Positions 18,859 through 29,693 of a DNA stretch of 64,000 bases are shown here, in pieces. Made by a program: the position numbers and the translations under genes. Each line of letters starts with the position of its first letter. Position 1 is the stretch's first letter. The stretch lies in NCBI RefSeq assembly GCF_001422405.1, contig NZ_LMMV01000021.1, positions 858 to 64,857 of the forward strand, written 5' to 3'. Source of the stretch: Pseudorhodoferax sp. Leaf267. Lineage in GTDB: Bacteria; Pseudomonadota; Gammaproteobacteria; Burkholderiales; Burkholderiaceae_C. The notes beneath the pieces were generated by a model, which was not told the origin of the DNA, searched no databases, and saw only the letters and a program-made list of their open reading frames with translations.

Positions 18859-19269
18859 TTAGCGCAGCCCGCCGCCACCAGCGCCTTCTGCGCGCTGGAT
18901 GAGCTCGATCTTGTACCCGTCTGGGTCCGTCACGAAGGCGATCACCGTGCTGCCGCCCTTGACCGGGCCGGCCTCTCGCGTGACGTTGCCGCCCGAGGCC
19001 TTGATGCGCTCGCAGGCCGCGTACGCATCGGGCACGCCCAGCGCAATGTGGCCGTAGGCCGTGCCCATCTCGTAGCTGTCCACGCCGTGGTTGTAGGTCA
19101 GCTCGATCTCGGCATGGTCGGGGTTGTTGCCATAGCCCACGAAGGCGAGCGAGTACTTGTACTCGGGGTTCTCCGAGGTGCGCAGCAGCTTCATGCCGAG
19201 GACCTGGGTGTAGAAGTCAATCGAGCGCTGGAGATTGCCAACGCGCAGCATCGTGTGGAGGAGTCGCAT
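18859..19269 (-). CDS. gloA: Glyoxalase I (lactoylglutathione lyase)
   Basis: A 136-residue metalloenzyme that isomerises the glutathione hemithioacetal of methylglyoxal to S-lactoylglutathione. The four metal ligands are present at the same positions as in the E. coli enzyme: H5, E56, H74 and E122. [20 protein letters not shown] and [12 protein letters not shown] are typical. The C-terminal tail is a short Gly-rich extension. It is convergent with the CoA-transferase gene, with three bases between stops. Confidence 0.96.
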   Translation of the reverse strand: MRLLHTMLRVGNLQRSIDFYTQVLGMKLLRTSENPEYKYSLAFVGYGNNPDHAEIELTYNHGVDSYEMGTAYGHIALGVPDAYAACERIKASGGNVTREAGPVKGGSTVIAFVTDPDGYKIELIQRAEGAGGGGLR

Positions 19270-19285
19270 GCGGCCGATTGTGCCG

Positions 19286-19825
19286 TCAGCGCTGTTCGAA
19301 CACGAGGCACGTGGTCGTGGCGTGCGCGTACAGCTTGTCGTCCGGCCCCACGATGCGGGCCTCGGCCGTGGCCATCTGGCGGCCGCTGTGGATCACCTTG
19401 CCGATGGCGCGCAGCGGGCCGGTCCTGGTGTTGGCTGCGCGCACGATGTTCACGCCGAGCTCGGCCGTGGTGTAGCCGCGCCCGGCCGGCATGGTGGTGT
19501 GCACGGCGCAGCCCAGGGCCGAGTCCAGCAGCGTGGCGTACCAGCCGCCATGCACCGTGCCCAGCGGGTTGTAGTGCTTGAGCTGCGGCGTGCCCTGGAA
19601 GATGGCGGTGCCAGGGCCGACCTCGACCAGCGCGAAGTCCAGCGTGTCGGCGATGTGGGGGTAGGGCAGTTCGCCGGCCAGCATGGCCTGCATCACCTCC
19701 AGGCCGGTCTTGCCCATCACCTGTTCCGGCCGCGCCAGGCCCGCGGCACCGCCGCCTGCGCGCATGCGCGCCACCACAGCCTGCGCCTCGCGCGTCCAAC
19801 GCTCCCGGGTTGCTTCTGCATCCAT
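19286..19825 (-). CDS. PaaI-type hotdog thioesterase
   Basis: A 179-residue hotdog-fold acyl-CoA thioesterase. The core has [22 protein letters not shown], where N-x-x-G-x-V-H-G-G is the PaaI/Hotdog active-site loop, and [16 protein letters not shown]. About 45 extra helical residues precede the core. The ATG at 19825 follows AGGGA; the longer frame to 19864 would run into the divergent promoter. It is divergent from the marR-MFS pair and probably under the same operator. The substrate is unknown, perhaps an aryl-CoA. Confidence 0.85.
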   Translation of the reverse strand: MDAEATRERWTREAQAVVARMRAGGGAAGLARPEQVMGKTGLEVMQAMLAGELPYPHIADTLDFALVEVGPGTAIFQGTPQLKHYNPLGTVHGGWYATLLDSALGCAVHTTMPAGRGYTTAELGVNIVRAANTRTGPLRAIGKVIHSGRQMATAEARIVGPDDKLYAHATTTCLVFEQR

Positions 19826-19843
19826 GTCGATCCCTTTTTTTGA

Positions 19844-19871
19844 TTGCAACTGCAATGGTTGCATCTACAAT
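19844..19871 (+). promoter_or_regulatory. marR promoter with overlapping palindromes
   Basis: TTGCAA (19844-19849) and TACAAT (19866-19871) are a -35/-10 pair with a 16-base spacer. Two overlapping palindromes cover the -35 and spacer: TTGCA-AC-TGCAA (19844-19855) and TGCAA-TGG-TTGCA (19851-19863). The predicted transcript would start at or beside the marR ATG (19880), making it leaderless. The palindromes are the likely MarR operator and could also govern the divergent thioesterase. Confidence 0.65.
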
Positions 19872-19879
19872 CATATGCC

Positions 19880-20353
19880 ATGACCAAAGCCGCCCGCAAC
19901 AGCGCTGAGCCCCAGGGCTGTACCAACCTGCAACTGCGCCAGCTGATGCGCAGGGTGGCGCAGCTCTACGACGCCGAGCTCGGCAAGGCCGGCCTGAAGA
20001 CCACCCAGTTCTCGCTGCTGACGGCTGTGGAAAAGCTCGGCCCGGTGCAGCCCGGTGCGCTGGCCCGCACGCTGGGCCTGCAGGCTTCCACGCTCACGCG
20101 CAACCTCAAGCCGCTGGTCGCGTCGGGCCTGCTGGAGCTGGGGCCGGGTGCCGACGGGCGCAGCCGGCTGGTCGCCATCACCGAGGCCGGCCTGGCCAGG
20201 CGCCACGAGGCCAAACGCAGGTGGAAGACCGCCCAGCTGGCGCTCAACGGCGTGCTGGGCGTGGAGCGCGTCGTGGCCTTGCACGCATTGATCCAGGAGT
20301 CGTTGGCGCTGCTGGCGCCCGTCCCGATGGAGGAGGAAACCGATGCACTCTGA
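19880..20353 (+). CDS. MarR-family transcriptional regulator
   Basis: A 157-residue winged-helix repressor. The recognition region is GALARTLGLQASTLTRNLKPLVASGLLE with the wing GADGRSRLVAITEAG, both standard for MarR. The ATG at 19880 is chosen since the preceding bases are the promoter. It overlaps the MFS gene start by 11 bases, so repressor and transporter are one unit. The ligand is unknown; such pairs usually sense the compound that the transporter moves. Confidence 0.92.
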   Translation: MTKAARNSAEPQGCTNLQLRQLMRRVAQLYDAELGKAGLKTTQFSLLTAVEKLGPVQPGALARTLGLQASTLTRNLKPLVASGLLELGPGADGRSRLVAITEAGLARRHEAKRRWKTAQLALNGVLGVERVVALHALIQESLALLAPVPMEEETDAL

Positions 20354-21575
20354 GAACCCTGCCGGCGCCCGGCGCGCACTGTGGCTGATCCTGCTGGCCG
20401 CGGCCGGCACCTTCGCGCTGACCATGGGCACGCGTCAGACCATGGGCCTGTTTCTCGGGCCGTTGAACACATCGACCGGCCTGGGGCTGTCCAGCATCAG
20501 CCTGGCCTTCGCGTTCGGCCAGCTCTGGTGGGGCCTCACGCAGCCGTTCGCCGGCGCGATTGCCGACAAGGTGGGCACGGGCCGCGTGCTGGTCGCCGGC
20601 ATCGTGCTGGTAGCCCTGGGCACGTTCATCACGCCTTGGATGACCAGCACCGCCGGCCTGATCTTCGCCATCGGCGTGCTGGCGGCAGGCGGCGCCGGGA
20701 TGGCCGGGCCGGCCGTGCTGATGGCGGCCGTCACGCGCATGACGGCGCCGGCCCAGCGCGGGCTGGCCACCGGCATCGTGAACGCGGGCGGCTCGTTCGG
20801 CCAGTTCGTGATGGCGCCTGTGGCAGGGGCGCTGACCGTCGGCCTGGGCTGGGCCAATGCCATGCAGGCGCTGGGCCTGGCCGTGCTGCTGGCCTTGCCG
20901 GCCGTCCTGGCCTTGGGCGGCAGCGCGGCGTCCGCACCCGGCGCTGCGACAGCCGCCAAGCCGCTGAGCAACAAGGCCGCGTTGCGCCAGGCCTTCGCCG
21001 ACCCCAGCTACCGCATGCTGGCCGCCGGCTTCGCCGTCTGCGGGTTTCACGTCGCGTTCCTGGCCACGCACTTGCCGGGCGTGGTGGCCTCGTGCGGCCT
21101 GCCGGTGCAGTTCGGTGCCTGGTCCCTGGCCATGATCGGCCTGTTCAACATCGTGGGCAGTGTGGGGATGGGCTGGGCCATCGGCCGCTGGCGCATGAAG
21201 TCGCTGCTGTCGCTGGTGTATGCGACGCGGGCGCTGGCCATCGTGCTGTTCCTGATCGCACCCAAGACCGGCACGGCGATGCTGTTGTTCTCCGCCGTCA
21301 TGGGGCTCACGTTCCTGTCGACCGTGGCACCAACGGCCGGGCTGGTGGCCAAGTTCTTCGGCGTCGGCAACATGGCCATGCTGTTCGGCATGCTGATGCT
21401 GGCGCACCAGATCGGCGGCTTCATGGGCGCGTGGCTGGGCGGCCAGGTCTTCGAAGCCACGGGCAGCTACGACCTGATGTGGACGATCGACGTCGCACTG
21501 GCCGTGGGCGCAGCGCTCGTGCACCTGCCGATACGCGAGGCGCGGCTGGCGCGCACGCAGGCCGTGCCGGCCTGA
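20343..21575 (+). CDS. Major facilitator superfamily transporter (OFA/monocarboxylate-like)
   Basis: A 410-residue protein with about 12 membrane segments and a central hydrophilic loop (about residues 198-216). WGLTQPFAGAIADKVGTGRVL is the MFS loop 2-3 signature, and GGSFGQFVMAPVAGAL and GLVAKFFGVGNMAMLFG resemble the oxalate:formate-antiporter/monocarboxylate branch. It is co-translated with marR. It probably imports or exports an organic acid; direction and substrate are not visible. Confidence 0.88.
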   Translation: MHSENPAGARRALWLILLAAAGTFALTMGTRQTMGLFLGPLNTSTGLGLSSISLAFAFGQLWWGLTQPFAGAIADKVGTGRVLVAGIVLVALGTFITPWMTSTAGLIFAIGVLAAGGAGMAGPAVLMAAVTRMTAPAQRGLATGIVNAGGSFGQFVMAPVAGALTVGLGWANAMQALGLAVLLALPAVLALGGSAASAPGAATAAKPLSNKAALRQAFADPSYRMLAAGFAVCGFHVAFLATHLPGVVASCGLPVQFGAWSLAMIGLFNIVGSVGMGWAIGRWRMKSLLSLVYATRALAIVLFLIAPKTGTAMLLFSAVMGLTFLSTVAPTAGLVAKFFGVGNMAMLFGMLMLAHQIGGFMGAWLGGQVFEATGSYDLMWTIDVALAVGAALVHLPIREARLARTQAVPA

Positions 21576-21585
21576 GCCACGCAGC

Positions 21586-21603
21586 GCAGGCCTCGTGGCC
21601 TGC
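21586..21603 (+). terminator. Hairpin after the MFS gene
   Basis: GCAGGCC-TCGT-GGCCTGC is a perfect 7-base stem with a 4-base loop, 10 bases after the MFS stop. It lacks a T-tract, so termination is uncertain. Confidence 0.35.
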
Positions 21604-21676
21604 ACTCTCCAGGGGCGCCGGACGGCCTCAACGGTCCGACACACGGTCCTGCCGCAGTCGAACCGGGAGCAGGCCT

Positions 21677-24600
21677 GTGTCAGCATCGCCTTCCGTGAAG
21701 AAAAACCAGCCAGACATTCCCTCCGACAGCATTCCGGGCGATCCGGATGCCCCACCGGATCCGGAATTCGACTGGCTCGTGGCGCCCCTGCTGCAGGCCC
21801 TGGGCCCGCAGGCAGACTCGGCGGCCCTGCGCAGCGCGGTGGCGGCCAGCGAGCTGCGGTTCCGGCAAATGGCGGGCCGCGTCGACCTCACGGCCCACAC
21901 GCGAGCCCAGCAGGAAGCCAGGCGCAACGTCGAGGACCAGGGCCGCATCGCGCGGCTGCAGAAGGACATGGCCTCCCTGGAGATCGACCTGCCCACGCTG
22001 ATCGCGCGCGTCGTGCAGCCCATGCAGGAACTGGTCGGTGCAGACGGCTGCTCGCTGGAGCTGCTGGAAGACGATGGCGCCCTGATCGTGCGCGCCGGCA
22101 GCGGGCGCATGCAGGCTCTGGTCGGTGTGCGCTCCAACCGCGAGATTAGCCTGTCGGGCAAGGCCATGGCCGCGCGCCAGGTCATGCTGTGCGACGACAC
22201 GGAACAGGACGAGCGCGTCGACCGCCACATGGCGCGCAGGGCCGGCGTGCGCTCGCTGATCACGGCGCCGCTGCGCTCGGGCGACAAGCTGTTGGGTGTG
22301 CTGGTGGCGGTCTACACGCGGCCCAACGCCTTCTACGACCGCGATGTGGGCAACCTGCGCATCCTGGGGGAGTCGCTGGGCGTCACCATCGACCGGCACC
22401 GCATGAGTGCGCAGCTGCGCGCCTCCGAGGCGCAGTACCGCATGCTGTTCGAGCGCGACCCGCAGCCCATGTTCGTGGCCGAGCCCGGCACGCTGCGCAT
22501 CCTGGCGTCCAACGTCGCGGCCACCGAGCAGTACGGCTACGAAGAACCGGAACTGCTGGCCATGGCGATGCCCGATCTGCTGGCCGTCGATGAAACCCGC
22601 GGGCGCACGCAGCAGCCCGGCGCCAGGTTCCTCGACATGCGGCTGCGCCACCGCCGCAAGAACGGCGAGGAGTTCGACGTCGAGATCTCCGGCGCGAACA
22701 TCGAGATCGGCAGCGGGGTGGCGCGCCTACTGCGCTGCAGCGACGTCACCCAGCGCGTGCGGGCCGAAAGCGAACTGGCGCGCGTGAGCCGGGCCCAGCG
22801 CATGCTCGCGGCCTGCAATGAGAGCCTGGTCCGGGCAACCTCGGAGCAGGCCCTGCTGGGCGAGCTGTGCCGCATCACGGTGGACATCGGCGGCTACACC
22901 ATGGCCTGGGTCGGCTTTGCGCGCGATGACGCAGGTCGCAGCGTGGAGCCCGTGGCATCCGTGGGCGACAGTGGCGGTTACGTCGGCAGCTTCCCGCTGA
23001 CCTGGTCGGCCGACGACCCGCAGGGCCACGGCCCCGTGGGCCGCACGATCCGCAGCGGCGAGCTCGTGATCATCGAGGACGTGGAGCAAGACCCGCTGTG
23101 CCAGTCCTGGTACCCGCACGCCCTGGCGCATGGCTTTCGCAGCATGGTCTGCCTGCCTTTGCGCGAGGGCGACCACACCTTCGGGCTGTTCTACCTGTAC
23201 CGGGCCGAGGTGGCCTCACTGAGCCAGGACGAGGTCGACCTGCTGCGCGCGCTGGCCGGCGACCTGGCCTTCGGCCTCGTGAACCTGCGCGCGCGCGAAC
23301 GGCAACGCCGCACGCAGGAGATGCAGCAGCGCATCCAACTGTCCATGCTCAAGGTCGCCGCCGCCGTCTCGGCCAGCACCGGCACCGAGTTCTTCGAGCA
23401 GCTGGCGCACAACATGGCCGACGCGCTGGGCGCCCAGGCCGGCTTCATTGCCACGCTGCGGCCCGACGCGCCCGGTGTGGCGCGCACCATGGGCGTGGTC
23501 GTGCAGGGCAAGGTGCGGCGCAACTTCGATGCGCCGCTGCACGGCACGCAGCTGCTCACGCTGCTGGGCCGGGGCGACTGGATCGTGGAGCAGGGTGTGG
23601 CCGAGGCGCTCGCGCCGTATCCGCTGCTGGCCGGCATCGATGCGCAGGCCTACGCGGGCCACAGCCTGCTGGACGCGGCCGGGCGCGTGGTCGGCCTGGT
23701 GCTCGTGGCATTTGCCAAGCCCCTGCGCCACCGCGAGTTCGTGGCGCCCACGCTGCGCATCTTCGCTGTGCGCGTGGCCGCCGAACTGGACCGGCGCCAG
23801 GCCGACGAACACAGCCGGCACCAGGCCTCGCTGCTGGACAAGGCACGCGACGCCATCGTGGTCAGCGACATCGGCGACCGCGTGCTGTACTGGAACAAGA
23901 GCGCCGAGCGCCTGTACGGCTGGACCGCGGCCGAGGCGATCGGGCAAACCGTGGCCGCGCTGCTGTACGACGACGAGGCCGCGGCCGGCCATGCGCACGA
24001 CCAGTTGCTGGCCAGCGGTGAATGGAACGGCGAAGTCTCGCGCCGGCGCAAGCAGGGCAGTGCGGTGCTGGTCGAGGCGCGCTGGACGCTGGTGCGCGAC
24101 GACCAGGGCGCGCCGCAGTCCGTGCTCATGATCGACACCGACATCACGCAGCGCAAGGCGGCCGAGGCCAAGATCCAGAAGCTGGCGTTCTACGATGGCC
24201 TGACCAGCCTGCCGAACCGCCAGCTGCTGCAGGACCGCCTGCACAAGGCCCTGTCCACCTGCGTGCGCCACGGCACTGGCGGCGCGCTGCTGTGCATGGA
24301 TCTGGACAACTTCAAGACGCTGAACGACACGTTGGGCCACGACAAAGGCGACATGCTGCTGCAGCAGGTGGCGATGCGGTTGGTGTCCTGCGTGCGTGAG
24401 GTCGACACCGTGGCGCGGCTGGGCGGCGACGAGTTCGTGATCGTGCTCGAAGAGCTCAGTGCGGTGACGGCCGAAGTCGCCGTGCAGGCGCGCAACGTGG
24501 GCGAGAAGATTCTGGCCACGCTTGCACAGCCCTATCGGCTGGACGGCTACGAGCACCAGAGCACGGCCAGCATGGGCGTGGCGCGCTTCGGGCCCGACAC

Positions 24601-25501
24601 CGAGAGCGTGGGCGAGCTGCTCAAGCAGGCCGACATCGCCATGTACCAGGCCAAGAACGCAGGGCGCCACACGCTGCGGTTCTTCGACCCCGGCCTGCAG
24701 GCGGCCGTGACCGCGCGCGCTGCATTGGAAGGCGATTTGCGCCAGGCCTTCGTGCAGCGCGAATTCTTCCTGCAATACCAGCCGCAGGTGGACGATGCGA
24801 GCCGCATCACCGGCGTCGAGGCCCTGGTGCGCTGGCGCAACCCCTTGCGCGGCCTGGTGTCACCGGCCGACTTCATCCCGCTGGCCGAAGAGACCGGCAT
24901 GATCCTGCTGCTGGGCCAGCGCGTGCTGGAGATCGCCTGCAGGCAGCTGGCGTCGTGGCGCGACCGGCCCGGCATGGGCGACCTCACGATGGCGGTCAAC
25001 GTCAGCGCGCGCCAGTTCCGCCATGCCGACTTCGTGCGGCAGGTGCGCACGGTGCTGGAGCACAGCGGGGCCAACCCCGAGCGCCTGAAGCTGGAGCTGA
25101 CCGAAAGCGTGCTGGTGGACGACATGCAGGCCACCGTGTCCAAGATGGATGCGCTGCGCTCGCTGGGTGTGCGCTTCGCGCTGGATGACTTCGGCACAGG
25201 CTATTCGTCGCTGAGCTACCTCAAGAAGCTGCCGCTGGACCAGCTCAAGATCGACCAATCGTTCGTGCGCGACGTGCTGGTCGACGCCAACGACGCGGCC
25301 ATTGCGCGCACCGTGATCGCGCTGGCGCAAAGCCTGGGGCTGGGGGTGATCGCCGAGGGCGTGGAGACGGCCGAGCAGCGCGACTTCCTGGCCAGCCAGG
25401 GCTGCCATGCATTCCAGGGCTACTACTTCAGCCGGCCGCTGCTGGCCGATGCGCTGGAGACGCTGCTGCAGGAGCGCCCGCTCGCGCTGGTCGCCGGCTG
25501 A
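21677..25501 (+). CDS. Multi-sensor diguanylate cyclase/phosphodiesterase (GAF-PAS-GAF-GAF-PAS-GGDEF-EAL)
   Basis: A 1274-residue soluble protein with no membrane segment. A GTG at 21677 with GGGAG eight bases upstream is chosen because there is no suitable ATG. Rough layout: GAF 104-242, PAS 248-370, GAF 378-538, GAF 555-705, PAS 715-828, GGDEF 836-1005 and EAL 1016-1268. The cyclase signature RLGGDEF (about 914) is intact. The EAL part keeps EALVRW, NVSARQF, LTES, DDFGTGYSS, LKIDQSFV and AEGVET, so both synthesis and hydrolysis of cyclic di-GMP look possible. Five sensor domains suggest integration of several cytoplasmic signals. Confidence 0.92.
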   Translation: MSASPSVKKNQPDIPSDSIPGDPDAPPDPEFDWLVAPLLQALGPQADSAALRSAVAASELRFRQMAGRVDLTAHTRAQQEARRNVEDQGRIARLQKDMASLEIDLPTLIARVVQPMQELVGADGCSLELLEDDGALIVRAGSGRMQALVGVRSNREISLSGKAMAARQVMLCDDTEQDERVDRHMARRAGVRSLITAPLRSGDKLLGVLVAVYTRPNAFYDRDVGNLRILGESLGVTIDRHRMSAQLRASEAQYRMLFERDPQPMFVAEPGTLRILASNVAATEQYGYEEPELLAMAMPDLLAVDETRGRTQQPGARFLDMRLRHRRKNGEEFDVEISGANIEIGSGVARLLRCSDVTQRVRAESELARVSRAQRMLAACNESLVRATSEQALLGELCRITVDIGGYTMAWVGFARDDAGRSVEPVASVGDSGGYVGSFPLTWSADDPQGHGPVGRTIRSGELVIIEDVEQDPLCQSWYPHALAHGFRSMVCLPLREGDHTFGLFYLYRAEVASLSQDEVDLLRALAGDLAFGLVNLRARERQRRTQEMQQRIQLSMLKVAAAVSASTGTEFFEQLAHNMADALGAQAGFIATLRPDAPGVARTMGVVVQGKVRRNFDAPLHGTQLLTLLGRGDWIVEQGVAEALAPYPLLAGIDAQAYAGHSLLDAAGRVVGLVLVAFAKPLRHREFVAPTLRIFAVRVAAELDRRQADEHSRHQASLLDKARDAIVVSDIGDRVLYWNKSAERLYGWTAAEAIGQTVAALLYDDEAAAGHAHDQLLASGEWNGEVSRRRKQGSAVLVEARWTLVRDDQGAPQSVLMIDTDITQRKAAEAKIQKLAFYDGLTSLPNRQLLQDRLHKALSTCVRHGTGGALLCMDLDNFKTLNDTLGHDKGDMLLQQVAMRLVSCVREVDTVARLGGDEFVIVLEELSAVTAEVAVQARNVGEKILATLAQPYRLDGYEHQSTASMGVARFGPDTESVGELLKQADIAMYQAKNAGRHTLRFFDPGLQAAVTARAALEGDLRQAFVQREFFLQYQPQVDDASRITGVEALVRWRNPLRGLVSPADFIPLAEETGMILLLGQRVLEIACRQLASWRDRPGMGDLTMAVNVSARQFRHADFVRQVRTVLEHSGANPERLKLELTESVLVDDMQATVSKMDALRSLGVRFALDDFGTGYSSLSYLKKLPLDQLKIDQSFVRDVLVDANDAAIARTVIALAQSLGLGVIAEGVETAEQRDFLASQGCHAFQGYYFSRPLLADALETLLQERPLALVAG

Positions 25502-25582
25502 TGGCCAAGCAGGGCGCCGGGCGGCATGTGGCCTGCGCAGCGCACGCGATACTCGCCGCCTCGATGCAACGCAGGACACGAC

Positions 25583-25966
25583 ATGACGACTTTGCGCACC
25601 ACCATTTTGTTCACCGACGCCGACGGCCGCGCCCGCTTCAAGGATGAAGAGGTGCCGCTGGACCAGGGCACGGCCCAGTCCATGCTGTCGGCGCTGCGCC
25701 CGAGCGGGGGCTACCAGCTGCGCGAAAGCCCGGTGGGTTTTCGCAGCCAGTTCCATGTCACGGTGACGCCGCAGTGGGTGGTGATCCTGACCGGCCAGAT
25801 GGAAATCGGCCTGCAGGACGGCAGTTCACGTGTATTCGGCCCGGGTGAGCATTTCTACTCGGCCGACGTGCTGCCGCAAGGCGCCACTTTCGACGCCAGC
25901 GTGCACGGACATTGGAGTCGCCAGGTAGGCGACCAGCCCTTGCGCACGCTGTTCGTGCGGGACTGA
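25583..25966 (+). CDS. Small cupin-fold protein
   Basis: A 127-residue protein. WVVILTGQMEIGLQDGSSRVFGPGEHFYSADVLPQG is the core of a single cupin barrel, but the usual HxH metal motif is reduced to FRSQFHVTV, so metal binding is doubtful. I do not recognise a specific function. It has a weak ribosome binding site (GCAGGA) and stands alone between the c-di-GMP gene and the convergent rhlE. Confidence 0.75.
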   Translation: MTTLRTTILFTDADGRARFKDEEVPLDQGTAQSMLSALRPSGGYQLRESPVGFRSQFHVTVTPQWVVILTGQMEIGLQDGSSRVFGPGEHFYSADVLPQGATFDASVHGHWSRQVGDQPLRTLFVRD

Positions 25967-25985
25967 GCCCGCACGAAGATCAGGC

Positions 25986-27689
25986 TCAGCGGCCGTAGCC
26001 GCCGCGCGAGCCCTGGCCGCCGCGGCCACCGCCGCCGCCGTAGCCACCACCGCCGCCGCCGCCACCACCGTAGCCGCCGCGCCCGCCACCACCGCCGCCG
26101 AAGCCGCCGCGGCCACGGCCGGCGGACATGCTGTCCACGCTCGTGCGCATCGGGTCGGGCTGGCCGCCTGCACCACCGCCGCCGCCGGTGCCACGCGGCG
26201 CGGGCTTGCTGCGACCGCCCAGCGTGGACGTGCGCATCGGGTCGGGCTGGCCATGCGTGTGGCCATGTCCGCCACCACCACCGCCGCCGCCATGGCGCGG
26301 GCCGTTGCCATTGGCCGGGCGTGCCGGCTGGTGGCGCGGCTGGCCGCCACCACCGTTGCCCCCGCGCGGGCCGGCGCTGCGGCCACCGCCGCCGCCGGAC
26401 TCACCCTTGCTGTCGCGCATGCGCTGCATCATCTCGCCGCGCGCAGCCTTGGCTGCGGCCTGCATGACTTCGCGGCTCGGCGGCTTGCCGGCACCGCCCC
26501 ACAGGGTCTGGCGGCCCATGGCGATGGGCTCGGCCTTCTCGCCCGCGTCCGGGCCGAAGCCTTCGACGATCTGCACCGGGATGCGCTGCTTGGTGAAGTC
26601 CTCGATGTCCTGCATGAAGCCTTCCTCGTCCATGCACACCAGGTTCACGGCTTCGCCGCTGGCACCGGCGCGGCCCGTGCGGCCGATGCGGTGCACGTAG
26701 TCTTCGCTGATATTCGGGATCTCGTAGTTCACGACGTGCGGCAGCTCGTCGATGTCGATGCCGCGCGCGGCGATGTCGGTCGCCACCAGGGCGCGGACCT
26801 CACCGGTCTTGAAGCCGGACAACGCCTGCGTGCGCGCGCCCTGGCTCTTGTTGCCGTGCAAGGCCATGGCCGTCACGCCGTTCTTGGACAGGAACTCGGC
26901 GACGTGGTTGGCGCCGAACTTGGTACGCGTGAACACCAGCACCTGGCTCCAGTTGTGCTGGTTGATGATGTGCAGCAGCAGCGCCTTCTTCTTGGCGCGG
27001 CCCACCGGGTGGATCACCTGCGTGATGCGCTGCACCGTGGTGTTGCGCGGCGTGACCTGGATCGATTGCGGGTCGCGCAGCAGCGTGGCGGCCAGGTCGC
27101 GGATCTCGTCGCTGAAGGTGGCCGAGAACAGCAGGCTCTGCTTGGCCTTGGGCACGGCGGCCAGCACCTTCTTCACGTCGTGGATGAAGCCCATGTCCAG
27201 CATGCGGTCGGCTTCGTCGAGCACCAGCACCTGCACCTGGCCCAGGTCCAGCACGCCTTGCTGCAGCAGGTCCAGCAGGCGGCCGGGGGTCGCCACCAGG
27301 ATGTCCACGCCCTGCTTGACCTTGCTGATCTGCGGGTTCATGCCGACACCGCCGAACACGACGGTGGAGGTGAGCTCCAGGTACTTGCCGTAGGTCTGGA
27401 CGGATTCCTCGACCTGGGCGGCGAGCTCGCGCGTGGGCGTCAGCACCAGGGCGCGGATGCCCTTGCCGTTGAACTTGTTGCGCGGGGCTTCGGATTGGGA
27501 GAGGCGCTGCAGCATGGGCAGCACGAAAGCGGCGGTCTTGCCGGTGCCGGTCTGGGCACCGCCGAGCAGGTCTCGGCCTTCCAGGACAACCGGGATGGCC
27601 TGGGCCTGGATCGCGGTCGGGGTTTCATAGCCTTGCTCGTGCACGGCCTTGAGGATGGCCGGAGCCAGGTTCAGTTCTTCGAATTTCAT
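25986..27689 (-). CDS. rhlE: DEAD-box RNA helicase with a long glycine-rich tail
   Basis: A 567-residue RhlE-type helicase. Core motifs are in order: Q-motif region ([13 protein letters not shown]), [37 protein letters not shown] and [10 protein letters not shown]. From about residue 420 the sequence becomes a Gly/Arg-rich low-complexity tail with two copies of QPDPMRTS. Such RGG-like tails bind RNA and can promote condensates in other helicases. It unwinds RNA in ribosome assembly or RNA decay, typically under cold stress. Two hairpins lie in its leader (separate entry). Confidence 0.94.
   Translation of the reverse strand: MKFEELNLAPAILKAVHEQGYETPTAIQAQAIPVVLEGRDLLGGAQTGTGKTAAFVLPMLQRLSQSEAPRNKFNGKGIRALVLTPTRELAAQVEESVQTYGKYLELTSTVVFGGVGMNPQISKVKQGVDILVATPGRLLDLLQQGVLDLGQVQVLVLDEADRMLDMGFIHDVKKVLAAVPKAKQSLLFSATFSDEIRDLAATLLRDPQSIQVTPRNTTVQRITQVIHPVGRAKKKALLLHIINQHNWSQVLVFTRTKFGANHVAEFLSKNGVTAMALHGNKSQGARTQALSGFKTGEVRALVATDIAARGIDIDELPHVVNYEIPNISEDYVHRIGRTGRAGASGEAVNLVCMDEEGFMQDIEDFTKQRIPVQIVEGFGPDAGEKAEPIAMGRQTLWGGAGKPPSREVMQAAAKAARGEMMQRMRDSKGESGGGGGRSAGPRGGNGGGGQPRHQPARPANGNGPRHGGGGGGGGHGHTHGQPDPMRTSTLGGRSKPAPRGTGGGGGAGGQPDPMRTSVDSMSAGRGRGGFGGGGGGRGGYGGGGGGGGGYGGGGGRGGQGSRGGYGR
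26143..26252. repeat. Pair of 23-base direct repeats inside the rhlE tail
   Basis: An identical 23-base stretch occurs at 26143-26165 and 26230-26252, 87 bases apart and in frame. It encodes the duplicated QPDPMRT part of the tail. It marks an internal duplication of a 29-codon unit and could allow slippage or recombination that changes tail length by 29 residues. Confidence 0.75.
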
Positions 27690-27702
27690 GAACTACAGTG
27701 AG

Positions 27703-27753
27703 GCGCCCGTCCGGGCGCTAGGAGATCGGCCTGTAGCGATGGGGTTCCATCGC
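27703..27753 (-). promoter_or_regulatory. Two hairpins in the leader of rhlE
   Basis: GCGCCCG-TC-CGGGCGC (27703-27718) and GCGATGG-GGTT-CCATCGC (27736-27753) are perfect 7-base stems within 65 bases upstream of the rhlE ATG (27689). They would fold in its mRNA leader. RNA-helicase leaders are often structured and self-regulated, so this may be a cis-acting control; that role is inferred. The remaining gap up to 27985 holds no gene. Confidence 0.45.
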
Positions 27754-27883
27754 ACCAGTCTTAGGCAGACATTGCTTGAGGAGTGAGACCCGTCACGACA
27801 CCGGTGGTGTGTGCAGGCCCCCAGCGAAGTGCTGGCGTCGAGGCCGGCTGGAGGCCTACGACAGGGCGCATTGTCGCACGCAG

Positions 27884-27894
27884 GGGATAATCCC
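27884..27894 (+). promoter_or_regulatory. Likely -10 region of ettA inside a small dyad
   Basis: GGGA-TAA-TCCC (27884-27894) contains GATAAT (27886-27891), a five-of-six match to the sigma70 -10, and would give an ettA leader of about 88 bases. A good -35 is not visible. Confidence 0.35.
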
Positions 27895-27985
27895 TCGCAC
27901 CGCCGGGTTCTCCGGTCGCGTTTTTCTCCGTTTCGTGATTTGCCGGGCATCGCCTGGCAGCAAACTTTGCACAGGATCCATCTGC

Positions 27986-29647
<1,662 letters not shown>

Positions 29648-29667
29648 GCCCGCCAGCCCCCAAAACG

Positions 29668-29693
29668 AGCCCGTCCTGCGCGACGGGCTTTTT
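29668..29693 (+). terminator. Rho-independent terminator of ettA
   Basis: AGCCCGTC-CTGCGC-GACGGGCT followed by TTTTT (29689-29693): a perfect 8-base GC-rich stem, 6-base loop and T-tract, 20 bases after the ettA stop. On the other strand the same stem meets the end of the convergent TAXI gene, whose stop codon lies in the T-tract. Confidence 0.85.

Noticed and set aside
25990-26400. CRISPR-like or satellite array of short GC repeats
   Set aside because: The repeats encode the Gly-rich tail of rhlE in frame and lack regular spacer structure.
26253-27701. A 482-codon plus-strand open frame opposite rhlE
   Set aside because: It mirrors the helicase gene in the opposite strand and shows only shadow-frame composition.
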